Source: Salinimicrobium xinjiangense DSM 19287 (lineage in GTDB: Bacteria; Bacteroidota; Bacteroidia; Flavobacteriales; Flavobacteriaceae). Taken from it: a DNA stretch of 36,792 bases. Shown here piece after piece: positions 29,491 to 36,792 of the stretch. The notes under the pieces were generated by a model. That model saw only the letters and a program-made list of their open reading frames with translations. It did not search any database and was not told the DNA's origin. Position numbers and translations under genes: made by a program. Numbering within the stretch: the first letter of the stretch is position 1; each line of letters begins with the position of its first letter. Location: positions 1 to 36,792 of the forward strand of contig NZ_KE384058.1 of NCBI RefSeq assembly GCF_000423585.1, read 5' to 3'.

Positions 29491-32400
29491 ATGAAAAAAT
29501 TTTCTTTGTTACTCCTCCTATTATGCCCTTTACTTAGTCTGGCGCAGGAGAAAATATCTTTTGTCGATGGACGGGAGATCCTGCAGCAGGCCGCAGAGGC
29601 CGGAAGCGAAGGAGAATACCTGAAAAGCCTGGAGCTTATTAGTCGTGTACATCCAAAAGACTCTTCTTACATCAGCTCTCTGGTACCTAAATCCTATTAT
29701 CTCCTGAATATTGGAAATAACGAAGAGGCGGCGAAAGTGGCCGAAAAGGGTTTGACCCTGAATTCGGGAGCAATGAAGCTCTCTTTTCATATCAACAAGA
29801 CAGTAGCATTTCTAAATAGGGAACACTTTACAGAGGCTCTGGCTGCAGTTGAAGAGGGCCTAAAAGTCTATCCGCGTAGCTTTCAGCTGTGGTACAATAA
29901 GGGACTTATCCTTGAAAAGTCAGATCGTATACAAGAGGCAACAGCGGCTTATCAGCAATCTGTTCTTCTCAATCCGTCCAATGCACTGCCTCATTTACGC
30001 CTGGGGAACATCTGTTATAAACAGGAACTCACTGCACAAGCCATGATGGCCTTCAATATGTACCTGCTGCTTAACCCCGACGGCAAAGGGGCTTTCCAGG
30101 TTCTTGGCGAGGTTAATGAGCTGGTTCGGACCAAGAATCCGCACAGGGCGAAACCCGGTCTGGAGATCTCCGGGGATGATGCTTCCTTTGAGGACCTGGA
30201 CCTTCTACTCGACAATAGGCTCGCACTTAATGACCAGTATAAGATAGATTCAAAAGTTGATATAGCCTATACTAAACAGAACCACTTATTGCTCTCTCAA
30301 CTCGCTTCCTACGATGGAGAGGCCGGTTTTTGGGCTAAGATATATGTGCCGCTTTTCAATTGGGTTTGGAACAACGGTCACTTTGTTCAATTTACTAATG
30401 TGGTTTCTTTCTCTATTGAGAACGATGACTATAAGAAAATAGTGAGAAAGGATATTGAAGGTCTTAAAACCTTTAGAACTGCCTTGCTTACAGAATGGCA
30501 GAACCTGCTGCAGCCTCCCAATTTTAGAGTTTTTGAAGAAGATAAGGAGGTGTATTTCAGGTATGCCAATCTGAGGCTGGATGGAATAGGCAAAGCCGAT
30601 GGAGAGACCCTTCATGGAGCATGGAAATTTTTCAATGCTGATGGTTTGCTGGCTGCAGAAGGATTTTTTGACGGGGAAGGGAAACGTACAGGTCTCTGGA
30701 AATGGTATAATGACAAGGAAAAAGTAAAGGAGACGGCGAATTATGAAAACGGGGTCCTCCACGGAGAGAACAAAGGCTTTTTTGACAATGGAAGGCTGCA
30801 GTATGTGGCCCATTATGAAAATGATGAGCTAAACGGGGAGCATTTGGTCTATAACAGGGCCGGGGCCCTGATCGAGAGAAAATTCTTTAAGGACAACGAA
30901 CTTGAGGGGGACTATCGTTCTAATTTTCCGGTTGGGGAGGTGCTTAAGGAATTCGATATCTTCTACAAAAATGGGCTTGTAGAGGGAAAGGCTTATGAAT
31001 ATTATGCCGACGGAAAGATTTATTCTGAAATGAATTTCAAGGCAGGTGAAAAGAACGGGATAGAAAAAAATTACAACCGGGATGGCAGCCTTTCTTCAGA
31101 AATTAAATATGAAGCTAATTCAGCCGAAGGTCCGTATACTACTTTCTACACGAATGGAAAGGTGAATGAGCGCAGTCTCTACAGGAACGGGCTTTTTGAA
31201 GGTACCTACGAATCATTTTATGATGATGGCACACTAAAGTCAGTCGTTCCTGTGAAAGAAGGGCTGTACCAGGGGGTGGCTAAATATTACGACAGGGATG
31301 GGAAGCTTCATTATGAATACGACTACAAGAATGGAGAGATCATTGGCTACAGGTTCTTTGGCAAGGCCGGAAGTTTGCTTGCGTCAGGCAAAAGAAAGGG
31401 CGGGGAGTTCTACTACCGTTCTTATGCTCCTTACGGAGAGGTTACTGCGGAAGGCTTGTATGATATTTCCGGAGGCAGGAAAGGTCCCTGGAAATTTTAT
31501 ACAGATAACGGATCTCTTATTGGAGAGGGCATTTATGCTGAAGATAAGGCTAACGGCTTGTACACTGAGTACTATGAAACCGGTGAGAAGTTATCTGAAG
31601 CCAATTATGAAATGGATAAGCTTCAGGGATATTACCGCAGCTTCTATTCCGATGGGCAAATGAAGGGGCAGGGCTGGTACAAAGATGGGGAACAGCACGG
31701 GGAATGGCAGTATTATTATCCTGACGGAAAACTGCAAATAAAAAACTTCTTTCATAAAGGAGATTTTCACAACCTGCAGGAATTCTATGGAGTTGACGGC
31801 AAGCTTACCAGTACACTCTTGTATGACTTTGGACAAGTGCTAACGGAAACCTTCTACACTCCTGAAGAAGAGGTTCATGAAATAGCAAGACGTAATGAGG
31901 TAGGAGAGCATAGCATTAAATTACATCATTTTAACGGAAAAATAAGTCATGAAATTGATTACGTAAACGGGATCAAACATGGCAAATTCACTCAATTTGA
32001 CCACAGCGGAAAAAAAATTGAAGAAGGGCAGTATATCAACGGAGAACAAAGCGGCACCTGGACCGGCTATTATCTTAATGGTGAAAAGAAGAGGGTGAAT
32101 AATTTTTCCCGGGGTGACATGCACGGGGAGATTACAGGTTTTTATGAAGACGGTACTCCGGAAATAAAACACAACTTCGAGTTTGGAAGGTATAGTGGCG
32201 ATTCGAAATTCTTCCATGAAAATGGAGCTCTTTCGGTATTGACCCCTCATGCTTCGGGAGAAGAACATGGTAGAAAGGAATTCTTTGACCCTTCAGGGAA
32301 TCTGGAACTGGTGAGGTTCTATGAGCACGGCAGGTTTACAGCATACAGCTATCTGGATGAGAATTCGGAAGAATTACCTGTGATTCCGCTTGAAAATGAA

Positions 32401-32781
32401 AGCGGCATCATTCAGTCCTTTTATGATAATGGCAAGCCATCGAGGGAAATGGAGTACCTCAATGGTAATGTAGTTGGGCCATACAAATCATATTATTACT
32501 CCGGTATACTCAAATATGAAACCTTTTATCAATCTGGTGAATATCATGGGACTGTAAAGGAATATTATCCTGACGGCAACCTTCAGTCAGAAAAAAACTA
32601 TCATTTTGGAATGCTTCACGGGCCATCCCGCAGCTTTTTCAAGAACGGAAAGTTGAAGGAAGAGATCAATTATATCTTTGATTTAAAGCATGGAAAAGCG
32701 GTCACTTATGATGAGAAGGGAGTTAAGATCTCACAGGAACAATACTTTAATGGAAATGTCTATGAAGCTGAAAAAATATAA
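29491..32781 (+). CDS. Secreted TPR plus MORN_2 (YwqK-like) repeat protein
   Basis: 1096 residues with signal peptide MKKFSLLLLLLCPLLSLAQ. Residues about 25-215 are TPR repeats (SFQLWYNKGLILEKSDRIQEATAAYQQSVLLNPSN as best unit). After a linker domain (220-360), from about 360 to 1090 the protein consists of roughly 30 units of 20-25 residues with the pattern GxWxxYYxDGxLxxExxYxNGxxxG, as in MORN_2 / YwqK-type repeats (for example HGEWQYYYPDGKLQIKNFFHKGDFHN). Such repeats form long curved beta-sheets used for binding or scaffolding. There is no membrane anchor, so it is periplasmic or exported. It is the first gene of a three-gene operon: the next gene starts inside its last codons. Confidence 0.93.
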   Translation: MKKFSLLLLLLCPLLSLAQEKISFVDGREILQQAAEAGSEGEYLKSLELISRVHPKDSSYISSLVPKSYYLLNIGNNEEAAKVAEKGLTLNSGAMKLSFHINKTVAFLNREHFTEALAAVEEGLKVYPRSFQLWYNKGLILEKSDRIQEATAAYQQSVLLNPSNALPHLRLGNICYKQELTAQAMMAFNMYLLLNPDGKGAFQVLGEVNELVRTKNPHRAKPGLEISGDDASFEDLDLLLDNRLALNDQYKIDSKVDIAYTKQNHLLLSQLASYDGEAGFWAKIYVPLFNWVWNNGHFVQFTNVVSFSIENDDYKKIVRKDIEGLKTFRTALLTEWQNLLQPPNFRVFEEDKEVYFRYANLRLDGIGKADGETLHGAWKFFNADGLLAAEGFFDGEGKRTGLWKWYNDKEKVKETANYENGVLHGENKGFFDNGRLQYVAHYENDELNGEHLVYNRAGALIERKFFKDNELEGDYRSNFPVGEVLKEFDIFYKNGLVEGKAYEYYADGKIYSEMNFKAGEKNGIEKNYNRDGSLSSEIKYEANSAEGPYTTFYTNGKVNERSLYRNGLFEGTYESFYDDGTLKSVVPVKEGLYQGVAKYYDRDGKLHYEYDYKNGEIIGYRFFGKAGSLLASGKRKGGEFYYRSYAPYGEVTAEGLYDISGGRKGPWKFYTDNGSLIGEGIYAEDKANGLYTEYYETGEKLSEANYEMDKLQGYYRSFYSDGQMKGQGWYKDGEQHGEWQYYYPDGKLQIKNFFHKGDFHNLQEFYGVDGKLTSTLLYDFGQVLTETFYTPEEEVHEIARRNEVGEHSIKLHHFNGKISHEIDYVNGIKHGKFTQFDHSGKKIEEGQYINGEQSGTWTGYYLNGEKKRVNNFSRGDMHGEITGFYEDGTPEIKHNFEFGRYSGDSKFFHENGALSVLTPHASGEEHGRKEFFDPSGNLELVRFYEHGRFTAYSYLDENSEELPVIPLENESGIIQSFYDNGKPSREMEYLNGNVVGPYKSYYYSGILKYETFYQSGEYHGTVKEYYPDGNLQSEKNYHFGMLHGPSRSFFKNGKLKEEINYIFDLKHGKAVTYDEKGVKISQEQYFNGNVYEAEKI

Positions 32782-34705
32782 AGCAGTTCTTTTTCTGGTT
32801 GCAGGCTTATCAGGTATTCAGGCTACTGCACAACTGGCGCCGGAAGTGGAGCTCTACCGGCAAAAACATGTCAATGCCCATGTGGTGAGGCTTAATCAGG
32901 AAACCAGGCTGGACATTAGTCTTAATTCCGGAAATCTGCAGATCGCCCAGCACCATCTTGAAGAAGATCTTTACCTCAGTGATGCCGCGGTGAATAATTC
33001 CCGCCGGTCCTTAAACTTCTCTTCGTTCTTTGAAATGGGGGACATTAAGGCCTCATCTTTTTTGTTTGAAAAGAATAAGTTCAGGGAATACAAAGTGGAG
33101 GATTACAGGCAGAAGGATGAGCTGGATAATTCTTTTCACGATGACACTAAATCTGTAAACTTTATATTTCCGGGGCTTCAGAAGGGAGCAAAATCCAAAT
33201 TGGAATATTCAGAAACAATTAAAAATCCGCGCTTTTTGATGCCGTTCTACTTTGGGGATTTCTTTCCGGTAGAGAATAACACCTTCACGGTTACCGTAGA
33301 CAAAAATGTCTCCCTGCGTTTTATGCAGTTCAATACGCAGGCGCTGAAGCTGGAATTTTCCGAAGAAGAGAAAAGAGGTAAAAAGATCTATACGTGGAAA
33401 GCGACAAATGTGGAGGAATATGAGAATGAAGCGGGAAGCCCTACCTATAAACGGGTTATTCCTCATGTGGTTCCTGTTATTTCCTCATACACCCATAATG
33501 GCAACACCATTAATGTTCTTAACGATGTCAATGATCTCTATTCCTGGTATAATTCTCTGGTCAAAGATCTGAATAAACAGGAGGATGACCGGGAGCTGGT
33601 AAATCTGGTAGCAGAGATCACGGCAGGAAAGGAGACCGAACTGGAAAAGGTGAGGGCCATCTACTACTGGACCCAGAAGAATATCAAATATATTGCATTT
33701 GAATATGCTCTGGGAGGATTCATTCCGCGGGAAGCAAATGAGGTCTTTCAAAAAAAGTATGGGGACTGTAAGGACAATTCCAGTATCCTTCATAAAATGC
33801 TTTCTCTTGCCGGGATAGAAGGAAAACTTACCTGGATTGGTACGAGGGAGATTCCCTATACATATTCTGAACTGCCAACTCCACTGGTGGATAACCACAT
33901 GATCCTGGCCTACCGGAACGCGGGTAAGACTTATTACCTCGATGCTACCGGAAGATACATTCCGCTGGAATATCCTACCTCATTCATTCAGGGGAAAGAG
34001 GCACTAATTTCTAATGGAGACGCCGGTTTTGAAGTTGAAATTGTTCCTGTTATGCCTGCGGAAAATTCTGCGGTAATTGAAAATACCCGCCTTAAAATAG
34101 AAGGCAGTGACATTAAAGGCAGCTCAAAAGCACAGGTCACAGGTTATAATAAAATTCGCTTGTTCAATGAACTGGAAGGGATATCCAATCCGGCTAAAGT
34201 GGAAGAATATTACAACGCAGTCTTTGAAAAAGGAAGTAACAGGTTTCTAATAAGTTCCCTGGAAGAGCAGAACAAATATGAATACGATCTGGATTTTATT
34301 CTTAATTATGACTTTGAGGTAAAAGGCTATGCGAAGGAAATAGGAGACGAGATCTATCTTAACCTTAATCTCAACAGGGACCTGTCCCATTATCGTACGC
34401 TGAAGGACCGGGTGAATGAAATAGAATACGACTATAAAAATTCCTTTAGCTATACCACAGAACTTGAGATTCCCGAGGGTTATGAGGTAGCTTATCTTCC
34501 CGCTAATGAAGAATTTGACAATGATCTTATCAAAGCCGCAATTTCTTATTCCCGAAAAGAGAATAAGGTGATCTACAGCCACGACATTCAGTTTGACTTT
34601 CTAATCCTTGATCTGGAACAACAAAGACTGGTGAATGACCTGATAAGCAAAGCTGAAAAAGCCTATAAAGAAGTAATTATATTAAAGAAAATTAAAACCT
34701 CGTGA
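32762..34705 (+). CDS. DUF3857 plus transglutaminase-like protein, catalytic triad intact
   Basis: 647 residues from the ATG at 32762, which starts the signal MKLKKYKAVLFLVAGLSGIQATAQ and overlaps the preceding gene by 20 bp. The same frame is open further upstream inside that gene, but no signal peptide results. Residues about 40-230 are DUF3857. The transglutaminase-like core at about 285-400 has C336 in KKYGDCKDNSS, H379 in VDNHMI and D394 in YYLDATGRY, the full Cys-His-Asp triad. A C-terminal beta domain follows. Known relatives are thought to be proteases or amide-forming enzymes; the substrate is unknown. It should act in the periplasm alongside the MORN_2 protein and the paralogue downstream. 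Confidence 0.93.
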   Translation: MKLKKYKAVLFLVAGLSGIQATAQLAPEVELYRQKHVNAHVVRLNQETRLDISLNSGNLQIAQHHLEEDLYLSDAAVNNSRRSLNFSSFFEMGDIKASSFLFEKNKFREYKVEDYRQKDELDNSFHDDTKSVNFIFPGLQKGAKSKLEYSETIKNPRFLMPFYFGDFFPVENNTFTVTVDKNVSLRFMQFNTQALKLEFSEEEKRGKKIYTWKATNVEEYENEAGSPTYKRVIPHVVPVISSYTHNGNTINVLNDVNDLYSWYNSLVKDLNKQEDDRELVNLVAEITAGKETELEKVRAIYYWTQKNIKYIAFEYALGGFIPREANEVFQKKYGDCKDNSSILHKMLSLAGIEGKLTWIGTREIPYTYSELPTPLVDNHMILAYRNAGKTYYLDATGRYIPLEYPTSFIQGKEALISNGDAGFEVEIVPVMPAENSAVIENTRLKIEGSDIKGSSKAQVTGYNKIRLFNELEGISNPAKVEEYYNAVFEKGSNRFLISSLEEQNKYEYDLDFILNYDFEVKGYAKEIGDEIYLNLNLNRDLSHYRTLKDRVNEIEYDYKNSFSYTTELEIPEGYEVAYLPANEEFDNDLIKAAISYSRKENKVIYSHDIQFDFLILDLEQQRLVNDLISKAEKAYKEVIILKKIKTS

Positions 34706-34706
34706 T

Positions 34707-36683
34707 ATGAATAATTTATCCCTTATCCTATTATTTTTCCTTGGCCTGCAGACAGGTGTGGGACAGGAACAGCCTTATTTTATTGATTATGACTGGGAGA
34801 ACAATCCGGTTTATAAGGTTGATACCTCTGTCACCGAAGATATTCTTGAATTAAAGAGTAAAGTTGTCACCGAATTCATCTATGATAAGAACGATGACCT
34901 GGTGGAATATTTTCTTGAGCACCGTGTAATGTGGCTGAATTCAGATCATGCCATTGAGAGATTCAACAAGGTTTATTTACCACATTCGGGCTCTACAGAA
35001 TTATTAGTGAGTAAGGCAAGAGTGGTAACAGGCGACGGAAAGATCCTGGAGCTGGACAAGAGCAACATCTTTACCGCCAGTGATGAGGAAACCGGAAGGC
35101 AGTATAAATACTTCGCTTTTGAAGGTATCGAAAAAGGCAGTTTCATCGAGTACTTTTATGTGGAGCAACGAAATCCAAATTATAATGGGAACAGACTTTT
35201 CCTGCAGTCTGATATTCAAAAAGAACAGGTAGAATTTGATTTTTTTGCACCTAAGAATCTTGTGTTCACTTTTAAAGCTTATAATGGTCTTCCTTCTGTG
35301 GAGCGGGATACTCTTACTCAGAATAAGTTACACTGGAAACTTGGAGTTGACGGCATAGAAAAACTGGAAGAGGAAGAGCTTTCGGCTTATAATGCTACCC
35401 GTGCTTCTGTGGTGTATAAACTTGATCATAATCTCTATAATAATCAAAAGGATCTTTCTTCATACGGAGGAATTTCTCAGAATATTTATGCTTTTTATTA
35501 TCCTGAGCACTCAAAAAAGACACAGAAAGCGCTGGATAAGTTTATAGCAGAAGTTTTTGGAAAAGAGCGGTCCGGGGAAGAAGAAACAGTCATAAGAAAA
35601 CTGGAATTCTTCATTAAAAACAACGTGTACTATACAGAAGGAAGCGCAGACGCACTGAAGGATCTGGATGTAGTTTTGGAGAAGAAAGTGGCCAATGAAA
35701 CCGGAATGCTAAAACTCTATACGGCGGCACTCACCGCTCTTGATATAAAACATGACCTGGTACTTACCTGTGATCGTCAGGATCTCAAATTTGATAAAGA
35801 TTTCGAGGCATACAATTTCCTGCAGGACTTTTTAATATATTTTCCAAAGAACAAAAAATATCTTTCTCCCGTGGAGCGGGCTTCCAGGTATGGTTTTCCA
35901 CCTGCCTATCTCACCGACACCTATGGGCTTTTTATAAAGAAAGTGAGTGTTGGAACCCTTACTTCGGGATTGGGTAAAATTGACTACATCGAACCTGTTA
36001 AGGCAGAAAAAACTACAGATAAAATGCTCATTAATGTGGAATTCTCACCCGGGGATCTGTCTGCCATTAATGTTCACCTGGACAGAGGTCTAAGCGGTTA
36101 CTATGGAATGTATATTCATCCTTTTATGAACCTTGTTCAGGAAAAAGATAAGAAGGAATTAATAGATAATTTCGCCTTTAATCTTGATGAAGCTGCTGAG
36201 ATCACCAATAAAGACCTTCTCAATGCCGATCCTGAATTATTTGGTCTTCAACCCTTACAGTTCGTGCTGGATTTTAAGTCGGCAGCTTTTATGGAAAAGG
36301 CAGGTAATAAATACATCTTTAAAATTGGAGAGCTGATAGGCCGCCAAATTGAGCTTTACCAGGAGAAGGAAAGAAAACTTCCGCTGGAAAATGAGTTTCA
36401 GAGGAGCTATTACAGAACCATAAAGATAGAAATTCCCGAAGGCTACCGGATATCTAACCTGGATGATCTCAATATACATAATACCTTTTCCTCAAACGGG
36501 GAGGAAGTACTTAGTTTTCACTCCTTCTATGAAGTAAAAGATAATATTCTCAATATCACGGCAGATGAGCATTACCGGGTGAACATTGTTGATGTGAATC
36601 GTTATGAAGACTACAGAACCGTCATTAACAGTGCTGCCGATTTTAATAAGATAAGTTTAATCCTGGAGCCGAACTTAAATTAG
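34707..36683 (+). CDS. DUF3857 plus transglutaminase-like paralogue, catalytic residues lost
   Basis: 658 residues with signal MNNLSLILLFFLGLQTGVGQ; the ATG lies 1 bp after the previous stop. It has the same domain order as its neighbour: DUF3857 at about 40-215 (IERFNKVYLPHSGSTELLVSKARVVTGDG), the transglutaminase-like region at 290-395, and the C-terminal domain containing RTIKIEIPEGYRISNLDDL. By simple alignment, KKYGDC of the intact enzyme becomes KKVANE (Cys to E331), NHMI becomes QDFLI (His to D374) and YYLDATGRY becomes KYLSPVERASRY (Asp to S387). All three catalytic positions are gone while the fold is kept, so it is a predicted pseudoenzyme partner or substrate-binding subunit. Confidence 0.92.
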   Translation: MNNLSLILLFFLGLQTGVGQEQPYFIDYDWENNPVYKVDTSVTEDILELKSKVVTEFIYDKNDDLVEYFLEHRVMWLNSDHAIERFNKVYLPHSGSTELLVSKARVVTGDGKILELDKSNIFTASDEETGRQYKYFAFEGIEKGSFIEYFYVEQRNPNYNGNRLFLQSDIQKEQVEFDFFAPKNLVFTFKAYNGLPSVERDTLTQNKLHWKLGVDGIEKLEEEELSAYNATRASVVYKLDHNLYNNQKDLSSYGGISQNIYAFYYPEHSKKTQKALDKFIAEVFGKERSGEEETVIRKLEFFIKNNVYYTEGSADALKDLDVVLEKKVANETGMLKLYTAALTALDIKHDLVLTCDRQDLKFDKDFEAYNFLQDFLIYFPKNKKYLSPVERASRYGFPPAYLTDTYGLFIKKVSVGTLTSGLGKIDYIEPVKAEKTTDKMLINVEFSPGDLSAINVHLDRGLSGYYGMYIHPFMNLVQEKDKKELIDNFAFNLDEAAEITNKDLLNADPELFGLQPLQFVLDFKSAAFMEKAGNKYIFKIGELIGRQIELYQEKERKLPLENEFQRSYYRTIKIEIPEGYRISNLDDLNIHNTFSSNGEEVLSFHSFYEVKDNILNITADEHYRVNIVDVNRYEDYRTVINSAADFNKISLILEPNLN

Positions 36684-36792
36684 TGTTCAGTGGTCAGTGG
36701 TCAGTGGTCAGTATCTCCCCCGCTGAACAGCGGGATTACCGCGATTATGACTGTAGAAGATTTTGTGTGGATAGGAAAAAAAGCCCCGGAGG
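36684..36792 (+). repeat. Heptamer tract, CCCGCT hairpin repeat (copy 3) and start of composite copy F
   Basis: Right after the stop codon: AGTGGTC units (36686-36711), then CAGTATCTCCCCCGCT with GAAC and a perfect AGCGGG partner (36709-36753), then AAAAAAGCCCCGGAGG, the first hairpin of another triple-hairpin repeat cut by the window end. Confidence 0.8.

Noticed and set aside
32690-32761. Upstream extension of the transglutaminase gene from the ATG at 32690
   Set aside because: It would overlap the preceding gene by 92 bp and place a 24-residue Arg-rich leader before a clear signal peptide; the ATG at 32762 is preferred.

Overview
The window looks like chromosome from a member of the Bacteroidota, most likely a marine or soil Flavobacteriaceae (Gramella/Salegentibacter-like). 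The evidence is moderate-to-low GC, signal peptides ending in SQ or AQ, candidate promoters of the Bacteroidetes type (TTG then TAnnTTTG), weak or absent Shine-Dalgarno sequences, and typical families: DUF6624, DUF3857/transglutaminase, CHRD lipoprotein, a TPR-lipoprotein histidine kinase with a LuxR-type regulator, and DUF2914. The assignment is inference. I see no rRNA, tRNA, CRISPR array, prophage or plasmid functions.

Layout. At 1-421 the N-terminal third of an IS110-family recombinase runs off the left edge, with its non-coding end (a candidate bridge RNA) next to a REP-like repeat. 1.2-5.6 kb: an outer-membrane protein, small proteins including a CDGSH iron-sulfur protein, and a secreted helical protein. 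6.3-8.6 kb: an APC permease fused to universal-stress domains, flanked by direct repeats. 8.9-11.7 kb: a two-component pair preceded by a tiny Pro/Asp/Gly-rich peptide gene with its own terminator. 11.7-13.6 kb: repeat-rich, with two small genes and an ADP-ribosylglycohydrolase remnant. 13.6-16.9 kb: a minus-strand cluster (ExbD-like protein, S41 protease, DUF6624 lipoprotein). 17.2-20.9 kb: a methyltransferase, a DUF2914 membrane protein, a headless DPP IV fragment and an SRPBCC protein. 22.2-25.1 kb: two outer-membrane proteins. 26.1-28.9 kb: a metal-site-less metallo-beta-lactamase-fold protein, a CHRD lipoprotein, a small membrane protein and a PAP2 phosphatase. 29.5-36.7 kb: a tight three-gene operon of a giant TPR/MORN_2-repeat secreted protein, an intact transglutaminase-like protein, and a paralogue with all three catalytic residues replaced.

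The most striking aspect is the intergenic DNA. Nearly every long spacer is assembled from the same few modules: a triple GC-rich hairpin ending in TTTAGTCATATGATAG, heptamer tracts of AGTGATC type, an ATTAGATTTACGAAG / TTAGAAGTACGAA phrase, a CTTCACTCCGCTGC...GAATGACAG phrase, and a ~285 bp palindrome-rich element. In all five complete copies the hairpin, CAG-type tract and TTAGATTTACGAAG modules keep the same order (the middle tract is minimal in one copy). Some repeats flank single genes in direct orientation, and gene remnants end at repeat junctions, which suggests a genome reshaped by repeat-mediated recombination.
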